The position numbers were made by a program, and so were the translations under genes. Shown here piece by piece: positions 19,729 through 31,787 of a stretch of DNA of 64,000 nucleotides (its first letter is position 1; the number at the start of each line of letters is the position of its first letter). This stretch comes from Semisulcospira habei (lineage: Eukaryota > Mollusca > Gastropoda > Semisulcospiridae). The stretch is taken from NCBI GenBank assembly GCA_036245525.1, contig BTPG01000004.1:13838343-13902342 (forward strand), read 5' to 3'. The notes under the pieces are model-generated. The model was given only the letters and a program-made list of their open reading frames with translations, was not told the origin of the DNA and did not search any database.

Positions 19729-19734
19729 AACGTC
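19729..19734. repeat. Right target-site duplication AACGTC
   Basis: Identical to the hexamer at 3579-3584, directly outside the right terminus. Confidence 0.93.
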
Positions 19735-20021
19735 ACATGTTTCAATATGCCCCGTTATGTTTACACATGATCATTGTGAGTAAAGAATAATATCTGTTTC
19801 TTTTCACAAGAAATGCTGTATTTGCAGACATTCATTTAAAGTATACATGTACAGTCAAGTATGTTGAAAGCATATTAGGCTACAATGCACATAGGCACCC
19901 ATACAAAAGTAACTACCTCAAATACAAAATGTTAAATGTTTAGGGCTCAACATCTTTTGTCCATACAAGGTGATTTCAAAGATGGGTCACAGAAATAGGG
20001 TCTGAACAAATTTTGACCCAA
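19735..20021. other. Non-coding flank
   Basis: No gene recognised in this AT-rich stretch. Confidence 0.4.
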
Positions 20022-20090
20022 GCTGTATTCGAACCCAGGACCTTTGGGATGAGAGTCAAACACACTACCACCGAGCCACCCAGCTCCCCC
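20022..20090 (-). repeat. tRNA-like SINE head or degenerate tRNA pseudogene
   Basis: On the minus strand GTGGCTCGGTGGTAG (A-box-like) is followed about 40 bp later by GGGTTCGAATACA (B-box-like). The acceptor ends do not pair, so this is not a functional tRNA gene. It is more likely the head of a SINE or a pseudogene. Confidence 0.55.
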
Positions 20091-20699
20091 TCATAGGCCT
20101 ATGATCAGTTATCACCCGACCACTGAAATCTGCTGTGACAGATGGAGGGTAATGCAAGAACTACATGGTCAACTGACTCTTTAGAAGTATTGCGATTTTC
20201 ATTGTGCAAGTCCACATTTGGTATATTTTGAGCAGAGGGTTTAATGACATATATGTATATATATACTATATACCTACCCCCCCCCCCCCCGCCCCCGGCT
20301 GCATTTCTATATTTTGGCACACCCCCTCTTCAGAAAGGACCCATGGGTGTTATACTCTGAGGCCAATGACCATTTTCAGAATGTATATCATTTATAATCA
20401 TGCAAAGCGAAGCAGTGATAAGTTTTCTCCTTGTTTCACACCGACGCTGCAAAAAATCTATCTGTACCACTGTTTCCTAACCCATAAGAGTCAGCTGTGG
20501 AGTACATATTTTGAATGACTGATGTATGCCAGTATTTCGGAACTTGTCACAAAAAAGACCTGTTTATATGCTGAAATGTCTTCGAAAAATGAACACATTG
20601 GCAGTAAAGGGGTTTTCCTTGGATAATCAAAAACTAATACATATTAAGCTGCATTTCCAAATCGCGACATGACAGGAGAGTGACAAAAAGTAACTTTTC
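20091..20699. other. Non-coding with poly(C) tract
   Basis: Contains an (AT)n patch near 20250-20270 and a C-run at about 20277-20290. No gene seen. Confidence 0.45.
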
Positions 20700-22090
20700 T
20701 GAGGGGGTCATCCAAATAATATGCATAGGAAGGTCTTACCATCAGGTATCTCTTTACCAAGTTTAGGGTTACAGTTATGAATACTTGAGAAAAAAACATC
20801 TTTGGGCAATATATGGCTATCTTGTACCTATTTCCCGATTTCTTGTGACCCTTGACCTTTCTGACCTTTCATGCATACAAAATTAGTATGCATGAAAAGT
20901 TCTTACCACCTTGTACCAAGTCTGGGTTTGAAGTTGTGTATACTTGAGAAAACATCTTTTTGGTCAAAATACAGATATTTTTCACCTTTTTACTGCACTA
21001 CAAATTACAACATGGGTGTCAAATCGCTTTGTCACATTGTTATATGAAAACACACAAAGCACACCCCCATCACTGTACAATAGCCCCTGAACTGCTCGAC
21101 TGCATGTTACAATTTTGTCGCCCCGCTGCTTCTATGTCAGGCTTATGGAAACACTCCCTCTTTATTTATATTTTCTCGAGTTTTGTCATTGTCACTTTGT
21201 TGTCACTGCCCCACTGCTGTTGTGTCTGCAGGCCTGCTTTCCCTTCTCCTAATATATGGCTATGCATCAGCTCAGGCAGTAAGGCACAGGCTTTTGCTGC
21301 ATTGCGAATGATGTGACTGTCCAAAACCTTGACATTGTGGCCAGCCTGGTGGATGGACATCAAAATAACAGGACGTCTGCCCTCCTACACAGGACAATCA
21401 GTTCACTTCCTTTGCCTTCTCGTCGGTTGGCCATCATGGAGAGATGTACCCGCTGAACTCTTCTTCCCTCATCTTTCGCAACCTGCAAAAGATAATTTTG
21501 TATCAAAAAAAGTTCTGACATGCACATATTGCGTGCATATATGTTTGCGAGTATTTATACAAAGTACATATATGCATAATATGACAGTAGTCAGAACATG
21601 AACAAGAAAGGCAATGTCCTTATGGTTCACGTGTATGACCAATCCACATAATATGTCTGTCCTTTTTTACCTTGGTTTGACTTCTCCAACAGGTCTCTGA
21701 AAATGTCTAGGGCTGGATTTTGTACCAGTGAAACCTGAGTATTTTTTCCAAATCCCTTCATTTTTCACACATTTGTCAACCCTCTGTGACCCTTGACCTC
21801 TGTGAGGGGCTGATTACATTAGTAGCACAGAAAAGTGTTATCATCATGCCAAATTTTATTGAAAAGTTTGCAAAAACATTGATAAAAACTACAACTCTAC
21901 CCGAAACTAACTTTTGTCACCCTTATCATGTGGTATCTCCATAGCAAGTTTGAGTTTGAAGTTGAAAATACTACTTGAGATGACCTTTGAAAGGTCACAG
22001 AAATTGGTATGTTTAGAATTATTTTACCACAAAGTACCCTTGTGCCAAGTTTGAAGTCTGAGGCTTGCATAGTCTTCGAGGAAATGCCAA
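20700..22090. repeat. Dispersed degenerate repeats
   Basis: Variants of one block recur around 20745-20860, 20885-20985, 21690-21815 and 21900-22095: GGTTACAGTTATGAATACTT..., CTTGAGAAAACATCTTTTTG..., and TGTGACCCTTGACCT. Another copy lies at 23190-23410. They look like remnants of a medium-copy repeat of marine-invertebrate type. No coding potential. Confidence 0.5.
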
Positions 22091-23960
22091 TGTTAAAGTT
22101 GCCCACAGGTAACAGACAGTTGACGGACGACCCATTACAAACACTTACTTTTGCTATCACACGTGCGCCAAAAATTAGACACCATTGAGCTTGAAATGAC
22201 CACAAAGGGTGTATACATATATCTAGAATCAGCATCAATATTCAAAGTGTAACTTGCAGAAATTGTTTCAAACAGGACACAACGCATTGCTGTTTAGCAA
22301 CAGCACACACTGGACCAAATGGGTAGTATTCAGATTTTTCTAGTCCTTTTGTATGCACTAAGTGCTTATTAAAGAAAATGACAGTATTTGGAGACTTGCC
22401 CAACCCTCTAGTTTTCAAATGAAATGCAATATGGTGCCACTTGTTGACAGCAAGTGATTTTAGCATTCGGTGTTGTTGAGAATGCTGGTACTACTACTAG
22501 ACCATCTTCAAAATGAAAGAAAGCATTACAGTGTGATGTGTTTATCCCAACCAGTTGTGTTTTGGTATGAACCTGATTCTATTCACAAATCAATCGGTAT
22601 GCTTTACCTCGAGTCCAGGACAATAAGTGTCGCCTTCGCTCACTTTAGTTGATCCGCTGGAACTGGAATTGCCTGCTTTTAGCTGTGGCCTTCTCCTTTG
22701 AGCAAACATGACCTGACTAGCTCTTGCCTCTTCTTGGTGTAGGCATCATACTTCTGTGCTTGTTTGCAAGTATACCCTCTGGGCGTGACTCTGCAGTGAG
22801 ACGTCAACAGCAGCACTGACCTGAAATGAAATACATGTTTATTATCGTGTTATTCGGCAGCATGGCAATTTCACTTCTGATCTTATTTCAGGGTGGGTCG
22901 GTTCCAAACTCCACAAACAGGGACTTTGTTAAGCATTATAAACAATTCGGGGCCGGTGGGGGGAGCCCCCCCCCCCCCCCCCACCCACCCACCCACCCAA
23001 TTCGTCCCTACATTTAGTTTACACATTACTACCTTCAAACTAATGTGAAATAAACTGTGAACACCACAAACAAGAATGGTGAAGCCTGGATCGCTCGTGT
23101 GCATTTAAAACTGATCATTTTCTTAATCTGAACTGTGTGACCTTTGCAAAAGGTGACTGAAATTTAAGTGCCATAAGTCTAAGCATAAGTAAAGGGCTGG
23201 CTTATGTACAGTTGTGAATAGTATTGGAGAAAAAATATCTTTTGTCAAAATATGGCTATTATTTTATACCTATTTCTTGATTTCTCATGACCCTTGGCCT
23301 GAACTCAAACTGGTAGGCTAAGAGTAAGAAAGGACTTGCCACAAAGTATCCTTCGGCTACGTTTGAAGACTGGTTTGAATAGTCTCCGAGAAAATGCCAA
23401 CATTAAAGTTTACCATGGACGACCAATGGCCCAGAACATAGCCTTACACTTGCTTCGCACATGAGCAAATGAAAGAAGGCATTACAGTATGATGTGTTCA
23501 TTCACACCATAGTTGTGTTGTGTTCTGCACCTGATTCTCATCACAGATGTACTGGTATGACTTACCTTGAGTCCAGGAGAATGTCACCTTCCCTCACTTC
23601 ACTTGAGCTGTGAGTGTGACCTTGGTCAGTTGGTGTAGACGTCATACTTCTGCGCTTGTTTGCAAGTATGTACTCGGGGTGAAAGTACTGAGACTCCACA
23701 GCGAGAGGTCAACAGCAGTATTAGCCTTAAATGAAATACATGATTATTACTGTGTTGTTCGGCAGCATGACAATTTCACTTTGCGTGAACTAAATGCAGG
23801 GACAGATTATTACTTTCAAAATAAATGTGACAAAAACTGTGTAAACCGCAAAGAACAAACAACAATGGCAAAGTCACGTCTGTACGCCTCATGCGCATAA
23901 CTGATTCACAACCTGTGTGACCTTTCCAAAAGGTAGCTGAAATAAGTGTCACGAGTCTCA
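22091..23960. repeat. Diverged tandem segmental duplication
   Basis: Blocks at 22520-22660, 22728-22885 and 23120-23165 recur in the same order at 23470-23605, 23628-23785 and 23905-23945, at offsets of about 950 shrinking to 800 bp. Shared landmarks include GCATTACAGTRTGATGTGTT, CATACTTCTGYGCTTGTTTG and TGAAATGAAATACATG. The copies differ by substitutions and indels, so the duplication is old. A C-run with ACCC repeats lies at about 22968-22999. No gene seen. Confidence 0.65.
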
Positions 23961-24125
23961 ACATACAGGCTTGCTTTTGTACTAGTCAAATTTGTATTTT
24001 TCACACATTCTACGGTCATCCAAAATGGTAGTCAACAAATATTAGGGTTTCAGTCAAAGTAGCGTTTTACTAGGTAACCCTTTTAATCCTGATACACCCA
24101 CTGCTTGAAATAAATGTGACTATGA

Positions 24126-24196
24126 TAGTTCAAGGGTGGTGCCAGAATAGATTGGCGTCTCATCCGCCAAGCTATTCTGGCACCATCCTTGAACTA
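24126..24196. repeat. Hairpin family copy 1
   Basis: Arms TAGTTCAAGGGTGGTGCC... and ...GGCACCATCCTTGAACTA pair over 31 bp with two mismatches. It is followed about 30 bp downstream by CTGTAATATAGCCTTCAT, a flank shared with other copies. Member of a dispersed family with copies near 39.9, 41.8 and 42.5 kb. Confidence 0.85.
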
Positions 24197-25300
24197 AAAA
24201 AATGCTGGACCTATCTCCTAATCTGTAATATAGCCTTCATAAGACAGAGAATGGATGAGAAAACTAAGTTACTAAGTACTGAAAGCAGTTACTGAGTTAG
24301 TAATGCAAAATTCTCCCTTAGCAGGACTTTTTACTACACACAGTACGTTTTCCTAAATAATAAGCACTGGCACTGGTTTAATATCACTACAATGTGGACT
24401 ACATTCCTTCCACCGTATTAGTAAAGGCTCTCTGAGAATGTATGGAAATGTTCTACTTCTAGGTGGTGACTGACATACATGGAATGCATGCCCCTGTCAA
24501 CCCACAATAAAATGTAGTCTTCTTCATTGCAGGTAGGCTGTAAATTTCCATGCATAAAAGGACAGTTAGCTATTGGGGTTTTACACTGTGCAGGTGACAT
24601 CTCACGGCGGTGCATAAAACTTTTTTTTTTAAAGAGTTAGAAAACCAGTAAGATATGCCACTTACGTACGACATTTTTCTGTCATTACTAGTAACTCGTG
24701 TTCTAGTCACTTAGCAAACACCACCAACCTCTTTTTCTACTTTAGTTTACCTTTTCCTTGCTGATGTCTGAAGAGATTTTGTTGTTTTCCTGGCTGCCAC
24801 GTATATTGCTTCTCGTTCGGTTGGCCGTTCATTTTTGTTTTCTTCTTCTGAGAAATGGTTATGCGTTACTACTGACGCTCGATGACTTGTCGCAACTTAT
24901 GCAAAAGTATCTTATTTCTGAGGAAACACAACATTTTATGCATAGAAACAGTCAGCTTACACACCTATTTCAGACAGTATATATCTTTTGTCAATTATCG
25001 ATAAATTGAGCTTGTTTGCAATACGACTTGCCGTACGGTGGGTTTTTTCGGTGACCTCTAGTCTCAGGTCACGGCAGACTCAAGATAGCGGTATCTAAAT
25101 GCGCAGAAAAGATGCGCGAAAGAGGTGTGTCCTACAACCTTAAACATAGTCTAGGCACTTATTTATCTCATAATATGAGATATATTATGTTGTTTTTGCT
25201 GAAGGCAACTGGTGTAGTGATTTAATTTTATATCAAGGTTTTGAAGAGGATGCATGGGTGATAGATGAAAGAAACCCTTTACGAAGTTAACAGTTTGCGT
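24197..25300. other. Non-coding, unassigned
   Basis: Short open frames at 24418-24615 and 24758-25009 carry no recognisable motif and lack repeat or gene context. Confidence 0.4.
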
Positions 25301-26352
25301 CCAAATTGTGGGAGTAAATTGTTATGTTCATGCAGTCCCGCAAACTTTATAGTAATTATAGATATATTATTTTCTTTTCATTATTTTTTCAATTGGCTTT
25401 TGCACTTAAATTAAATTAAAGACTTGTTTCTGTGCATTTAGCATAACATTTTAAAATTAGTTATCCAAGTAGAATTTAAAATTAGTGGCTTTTGGAAATT
25501 TGTGCATTTAGCATAACATTTTAAAATTAGTTATCCAAGTAGAATTTAAAATTAGTGGCTTTTGGAAATTATGGTGTAAAGTTATGTTCAAACAGTTTTT
25601 ATGGCATAAAAGGTTGCATTTTCCATTAACACACTTTATTACCATATATTCTGGATGGAGAACATACTTTGAAACATACAAATGCAAAAAAAATGCTTAC
25701 AGCTTGTGCTGGTTGTGAATTGTTAAATGTGTGACATTGTAAATGTTACGTTCAAACTGTAAACTTCAAAGTTCAATAACAACCAAACTGCAAATAACAT
25801 AAAAAATTTACTAAGTGTCAATGTTTAGGTATGCAAAGGTACATCAGATTTTTATGAAAAAATATTTTGCTTTTGAAAATGCAGGGTGCTTGTCACACCA
25901 TTTGGACACCCAGTCATACTCTTGACCAAATGCAGTATTTTAGTGTGTCGTGATAGCCCTATTTTGTTTTTATTTTTAGATGTTAACCTTCGCCGTACCC
26001 CGTGGATGCAGGCGTACCCACACTTTCATTAAAGTTAATGGTTCTTGGTCATTTTTTAAGTCTCGACTTTGAAATTTCATGACTTTGTCAATAAAGGTTT
26101 TGTCTATGTTTTTACCGAAAATCGTGTTGTTGTGTTCGTAAACAACGGAGTAAATAAACAACAAAAACATTGTTTAAAACAGGCCCTAAACGGCCCTAAT
26201 TTTTTTCTTAAAACAGGCCCTAAAAGGCCCTAAAATCTTTTCTTGAAGGTCTGTATGAACCCTGTCAAACAGGCATTGTCATTATTTTTTGTTTACCTTT
26301 CTATTTCATTTTTTGGTCATGAAATCATGTTACAGTTAGTGCAAACATCATT
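25301..26352. repeat. Degenerate repeat array (left of LINE copy 1)
   Basis: A motif GGTGTAAAGTTATGTTCAAACA recurs in degenerate form near 25310, 25572 and 25738, and again at 30220-30900 beyond the LINE. Within it, a 70-bp unit beginning TGTGCATTTAGCATAACATT is tandemly duplicated without change (25431-25500 and 25501-25570). The block at 25377-25660 recurs at 30782-30960. A GGCCCTAAA motif repeats at about 26180-26235. Confidence 0.7.
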
Positions 26353-26362
26353 CTTCTTTTGT
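26353..26362. repeat. Target duplication of LINE copy 1 (CTTCTTTTGT)
   Basis: The same ten bases occur at 30138-30147, immediately outside the 5'-truncated end of the LINE. Confidence 0.85.
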
Positions 26363-26394
26363 CTTGGCTTGGCTTGACTTCGCGAACGAAGATT

Positions 26395-29300
26395 CTATAG
26401 GACTTGCCCACGTCGTCTGCAGGCATTTTCGTGGCTGTGGAGGCCAATCCGGGACAGGCAGGTTTGACCGCAGTAGCTGCAGGGGAAGGTCTGGTCAGGG
26501 TTCTGAGTTACGGCAACTCTGTTTTTTCTCCTGAGCCGTTTGTCCTTAAGGTTAGCTCTGCGAGAGTCCTCAAAGGAGACGGCTGCCTTGTAGATGGTGG
26601 AGCGCCAGGTGTCACGGTCCTCAGCAAGCGAAGACCACTGGCGGTGGTCGATTTGGCAGGCACTAAGTGACTTCTTGAGACCGTCTTTGTATCTCTTCTT
26701 TGGTGCCCCTCTTTCACGGTGTCCAGTAGCAAGCTCGCCGAACAGAGTGATCTTGGGTAGGCGATGATCCTCCATCCTGGAGACGTGCCCCGCCCAGCGA
26801 AGCTGTGTCCGCAGCAACAAAGATAATAAAATAATAATAATACCGTTATTATATAGGTGCTTTTTCTCAATTTTGGGGAAATCGACTCAAAGCGCCGCGC
26901 CTGAAACCCAACACACTCACGAAACAGACACGGATTTACGCCATTTAAGACAAACACAGTACAAGACAAACGAAGGGCCAGTCAGCTACTGAAGTTACAG
27001 AGATTTTTGATCGCTTGTATTTGAAATTTGTAAAGTGGCCTGAGACCGGTACCAAAGTGTCGATGCTCATAGTTTCTGCTTGTTCAAGGACCTCGACGTT
27101 GGTGACATAGTCACTCCAGTGAATGCCCAGGATGGTACGCAGGCAGCGCTGGTGAAAGCGTTCGAGGAGTCGTAGTTGGTTGCGGTAGAGGGCCCAGGAC
27201 TCGGAACCGTACAGCAGGGTGGTGAGAACGAAAGCTCTGTACACACTGATCTTGGTGCCTGTTTTCAGCTGTTGATTGTGCCACACCCGCTTGAAAAGTC
27301 GCCCAAAAGCGCTGTTCGCTTTTGCCAGCCTGCTGTCAAGCTCCTTGTCCAGCTTGGCATCCGACGTGATGATGCAGCCAAGGTAGGTAAACTGGTGTAC
27401 TGACTTCAGTTCAGACTCGCCGATGGTGATGTGGGGAGGGCGATGCTCTACCTTGGGTGCCGGCTGATGAAGTACCTCTGTCTTTTTCAGACTGACCTCG
27501 AGTCCAAAGAGCTGGGCAGCATCTGCAAAGCAGGATGTGATGCGCTGCAAGGCTCTCTCTGTGTGTGCAACAAGGGCAGCGTCATCAGCAAAGAGCAGCT
27601 CACGAATCAGTTGGTCTAGGGTTTTCGTGTGGGCCTGCAGTCGTCTGAGGTTGAACAGGCTGCCATCGAGACGATACCTGATGTACACTGCATCGTCATC
27701 GTCGAGGTCTACTGTGGCCTGCTTCAACATCATGCTAAAGAAGATGGTGAAGAGGGTTGGTGCCAGCACGCAGCCCTGTTTCACGCCGTTGATAATGGGG
27801 AATGGTTCTGAGAGGTTACTGTTGAGTCTAACCTGGCCTTGCTGGTCTTCGTGGAGCTGGACGATCATGCTTAGGAACTTTGGGGGACAGCCAAGTCGCT
27901 CCAGGATCTGCCACATGCCTTGCCTGCTCACAGTGTCGAACGCTTTTGTTAGGTCGACAAACGTTACGTACAGCCCTTTGTTCTGCTCGCGGCACTTCTC
28001 TTGAAGCTGTCTCAGCACAAAGACCATGTCGGTGGTACTCCTGTTGGCTCTGAAGCCACACTGGCCCTCTGGGAGGTGGTCTTCAGCGATGGCAGGTACC
28101 AGCCGATTCAGGAGCAGCCTTGCGAGAATTTTCTCGGCAATGGACAGCAGGGTAATTCCACGATAATTAGAGCAGGCAGATTTCTCTCCTTTGTTCTTGT
28201 ATAGGGTGATGATGACTGCATCACGGAGATCCTTTGGTAGTGTTCCTTTCTCCCAGTAGCAGAGAAAGAGGTCATGGAGCTTGTTGTGCAGTGCTGGGCC
28301 TCCATGTTTCCAGATCTCTGGCGGGATTCCGTCAATGCCTGCTGCTTTGCCACTCTTGAGCTGGTGGATGGCTGTGAGGGTCTCTTCGGCGGTGGGCTGT
28401 TCGTCCAATTCAACCTTTAGTGGGAGCTGTGGGATTTGGAGGATGACTGTTTCTTGAACAGTGCGCTCAGCGCCGAAGAGGTCCTGAAAGTATTCTGACC
28501 AGCGGTTCAAGATGGAGGTATTATCTGTGAGGAGTGCCTGTCCATCGGCGCTTCGCAGGGGACTTTGTACCAGGTGCCTAGGGCCATACACTGCTTTCAG
28601 TGCTTCATAGAAGCCCCTGTAGTCACCGTTGTCAGCGCAAAGCTGGGTCCTCTGTGCCAGTCTCGACCACCACTCGTTCTGGAGCTCTCTAAGCTTGAGC
28701 TGGAGACTGCTGCAGATGAGGCGAAAGGCAGATTTCTTCACAGGGCAGGAAGGCTGGGCTAGGTGGGCCTGGTGGGCGGCTGTTTTTTTTGCTAGAAGTT
28801 CCTGGATCTCCACGTCGTTTTCGTCAAACCAGTCTTTGTTCCTCTTTCTAACAAAGCCCAAGACTTCCACAGAAGATTTTACAATAGCAGTTTTCAGTTG
28901 CTCCCAGAGTGTTTCAGGGGAGGAGTCTGCTAGATCAACTGTGTCTTTGAGCATGCGCTCTAAATCTGTCTGAAGGGCAGCTTTCTTGTCATCACGCTGA
29001 AGGCTGGCGACATCAAGCTTTTTCTTGAGGGGGCCCCTTTTCTTGGGTTTCAGCTTGAGGTGGAGCCTGAGTTTGCAGCGGACAAGGCGGTGGTCAGTGT
29101 GGCACTCTGCACTTGGCATCACTCTGGTGAGGAGGACGTCACTGTGGTCCCTCTGACGCACAAGGACATAGTCGATAAGGTGCCAGTGCTTGGAGCGAGG
29201 ATGCATCCAGGTGGTCTTTCGACTGTCCTTTTGCTGGAAAGTAGTGTTGGTGATGACAAGTTGCTGTTCTGCACAGAACTCCAGCAGCAGGCGGCCATTG

Positions 29301-29857
29301 TCATTGCAGTTTCCAACGCCATGCTTGCCGAGGACTCCTTTCCAGGCTTCAGAGTCTTGGCCCACTCTGGCGTTGAAGTCGCCAAGGATGATGACTTTGT
29401 CGTCTGCGGGGGTGCTCTGCAGGAGGCTGCGCAGGTCAGAGTAGAACTTGTCTTTTTCTGCAGGCTCTGCCAGGAGGGTTGGGGAGTACACACTGAGAAG
29501 GGTGACGTATTGCTGGTGTCGCAGTGGGAGGCGCATGGACATGATGCGGTCGGAGTGACCCGTTGGTAAGTTTTCCAACTTAGTCGCAATGGGGGTCTTC
29601 ACCATGAAGCCCACGCCTGAGAGCCGTCTTTCTGATGCAGGCCTGCCTGACCAGTAGAGGGTGTAGCCTGCGCCAAGTTCTTGGAGGCTGCCTTCCTCCG
29701 GGAGGCGTACTTCGCTGAGCGCGGCGATGTCGATGTTTAACCTCCGCAATTCATGGGCAATAAGGGCGGAGCGACGTTCAGGGCGTCCGCTGTCTGCTGT
29801 GTCGAGCATGGTTCGGATGTTCCAGCATGCTACGTTGAGTCCGGTCGTGGTCGTCAT
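26395..29857 (-). pseudogene. LINE ORF: AP-type endonuclease, reverse transcriptase, C2H2 finger (split by SINE)
   Basis: The frame opens at 29857 (MTTTTGLNVACWNIRTML), where an exonuclease-endonuclease-phosphatase domain begins (residues 1-260: GDFNARVG, SAECHTDHRLV). The reverse transcriptase follows at roughly 490-790 with FVDLTKAFDTV, GVKQGCVLAPTLF and LLFADDAALV. A C-terminal region containing LRWAGHVSRMEDHRLPK and a finger CSYCGQTC...HENAC is encoded at 26395-26820 in the same frame logic but is separated by a 235-bp SINE (26823-27057). Because of it the long frame ends in foreign residues at 26945. Apart from that insertion the frame is uninterrupted for about 930 codons, so the copy was active recently on this scale. 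Confidence 0.93.
26823..27057 (-). mobile_element. 235-bp SINE inserted in LINE copy 1
   Basis: Absent from the equivalent position of LINE copy 2 (near 35432). It is flanked by CAAAG (26818-26822 and 27053-27057). On the minus strand its 3' end reads GCGCTTTGAGTC, then a GAGAAAAAGCACCTATATAA-type segment and an (ATT)n tail. That is the classic SINE/LINE tail style with a terminal trinucleotide repeat. 5' part not identified; probably truncated. Confidence 0.75.
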
Positions 29858-30137
29858 GAAAGTGGATCCATTGTTTTTTCTTGTTTTCTGACCGCAGGAG
29901 AAGATGCCCGTTGACCGCGGCTAGCCAACTGGGGTTACGAGGGGATGAGCTTTGGTTAGGCCACCTTTTCTAGGCCCCTCTCCGTGTGGAGCAAGCAGTG
30001 CTGTCCCTAGAGAAGGCTGCTTGGTCGTTCAGGGTGTGCCGAGTGACATTGTCATCCCCAGGTCAACATCAGGCGACCAATATCCTGAACCGCCTGCATG
30101 CAGGTTTGAGACTGCGGCTTCCAGTGACATCTTTCAC

Positions 30138-31050
30138 CTTCTTTTGTACACGACAGACAATCAACAATTTTCTAAATAATTCTACTTGTCACCTTACAAG
30201 GCAAATGTGTAATTGTGGCCATGTAAAGTTATGTTCATGCATCCTGTTTTCTGTCTTTTTGCTATTGTTTTCATGTAATTATCATGGACTAACAAATGAA
30301 ATTTTACCAGTACCGTATGCACACTGCTTATAGATGAAAGCAGGCTCGATGATAGAGACTTTTCTTTAATAATCTTAAGATTTTTTCCTGTGTGCACGTC
30401 AGAAGGTGTAAAGTTATGTACAAACACTTGAAAAGATACAACAGCCCTTTTTGAAAATCAGGTAAACATGACTAGTTTGATATAATGGCTGTGCTTGTTA
30501 GTGGGATTGGTATGCATACTTATTTTTCCCATTGTGAGACCAAAAATATTTTGGGTAAAGGTGTAAATGTATGTTCAGTCTTGTGAATATAATTTAATCT
30601 GTGCCAAAACTTGGTTCAGTTTGTAAAAAAAATGACCTTTTCCCTATTGGAATCGTTAACAGCAGATAAAAGTCATCTAGTGTAGTCATTTTTTGCTTAC
30701 AGAAGCCGTATTCAAAAAATGAGAATAACATTGCAGTGAAGATGTATTGAAACAATTTTGTCAGTATTCAGAACTATGTAAACATTATTTTTTCAATTGG
30801 CTTTTGCACTTAAATTAGAGACTTGTTTCTGTGCATTTAGCATAACATTTTAAAATTAGAATTCAAAATTAGTGGCGTTTGGAAATTATGGTGTAAAGTT
30901 ATGTTCAAACAGTTTGTATGGCGTAAAAGGTTGCATTTTCCACTAACACTTTATTTATAGACATACCATTTATTCTGGATGGGGAACATATGTTGAAACA
31001 TACAAATGCAAAAACATTCTTACACTGTTACAGCTTGTGCTTGTTGTAAA
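30138..31050. repeat. Degenerate repeat array (right of LINE copy 1)
   Basis: Continuation of the array left of the LINE. GTAAAGTTATGTTC-type motifs occur near 30222, 30408, 30560 and 30893. The block at 30782-30960 matches 25377-25660 with small deletions. Confidence 0.65.
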
Positions 31051-31052
31051 TT

Positions 31053-31255
31053 CCCCCACACGGGTCTGCCCTGGGGGACTTGGGTGGGGTTAACTACTTT
31101 TTAGTTCCAAGGGCCACCCTCGTCAGCCCCACAGGGTGGGCCGCCGTGAGATGGCCTTAGTCGCCTGCTCGGCGTTAAACCCAAATAACTAACTAACCAC
31201 AGGGTGGGTTTTTCCCTCTATCCTGGGGCATGTGTCTAAATACACCGACATGGCC
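31053..31255 (+). mobile_element. SINE-like repeat (truncated), same family as 51829-52213
   Basis: Shares ACGGGTCTGCCCTGGGGGAC, TTTTTAGTTCC, CAGCCCCACAGGGTGGG and CTGGGGCATGTGT with the SINE inside the second Polinton's integrase. It is interrupted by a 57-bp insertion at 31141-31197 and truncated at its 3' end. Confidence 0.8.
31141..31197 (+). mobile_element. 57-bp 3' fragment of LINE family B inserted with target duplication
   Basis: Sequence CCGCCGTGAGATGGCCTTAG...GGCGTTAAAC ending in a TAAC tail matches the 3' end of the RNase H LINE at 39640-39697. It is flanked by CACAGGGTGGG at 31130-31140 and 31198-31208. This is an extreme 5' truncation that still carries a full target duplication. 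Confidence 0.88.
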
Positions 31256-31787
31256 TCTGACCCCCCCCCCCCACCACTCTATCTCCAAGCCACCCCCCCC
31301 CCCCCTCGAGACTATGTGCAACACTACCCAAGACCTAACTGTACACTACTCATATATAAATTATGCTCAATAGAGGTATGTACATGTGCGGGGAAGGGGT
31401 TACAAACTTGTAAATGATGACACTTTAGTGACCAACCTGGACACAATGCCTTGTATCGTTTAGATTATAGAGTGTTTATTTAGCACATCTATTTATGTGT
31501 ATGATTCAGAGTGGAATAAGTAACAGGTGATGTTTTTCGCCGTCTTCAAAACGGCCACGTTTGTCAAACCTGCATACTTTTTGGTCGCGCCTCTTTCCTG
31601 ATAGTTTATTGGTTCCAAGGCAAAATCGCGATAAGTACCAGGTGATGTGTTCTGCCGTCTTCAAAACGGACACTGGGGTTTATCAAACCGGCTTACTTTT
31701 TCGCACCTCTGTCCTGGTAATAAAACAGCTATAATTATGTTTACTTATCTATGTTGAAATCGCGAGAAAAGAGTATCATGGCTTACT
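31256..31787. other. Non-coding with poly(C) tracts
   Basis: C-runs at about 31260-31273 and 31294-31305. Two related blocks (GATGTTYTKCCGTCTTCAAAACGG) at about 31529 and 31641 form a diverged duplication. No gene seen. Confidence 0.5.

Larger units (their letters stand above)
26363..30137 (-). mobile_element. LINE family A, copy 1 (5'-truncated, 3775 bp)
   Basis: A non-LTR retrotransposon on the minus strand, bounded by CTTCTTTTGT duplications. The 3' end at 26363 finishes in an (AAGCC)n-type tail on the sense strand. The 5' end lacks about 750 bp present in copy 2. It carries one long frame with endonuclease and reverse transcriptase domains, interrupted near the 3' end by a SINE. The clade is not assigned with confidence. 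Confidence 0.92.

Noticed and set aside
20022..20090. A functional tRNA gene on the minus strand
   Set aside because: A- and B-box-like sequences are present but the acceptor ends do not pair and the B box deviates; treated as SINE head or pseudogene.
21166..21490. Possible minus-strand host exon (MMSIHQAGHNVKVLD...)
   Set aside because: Plausible amino-acid composition, but no convincing acceptor, donor or recognisable domain, and it lies among degenerate repeats.
24758..25009. 83-codon plus-strand frame
   Set aside because: Leucine-rich but without recognisable homology or gene signals.
27176..29569. Plus-strand frames of 60-169 aa opposite the LINE
   Set aside because: Antisense shadows of the endonuclease/reverse transcriptase frame; the same occurs opposite LINE copy 2.
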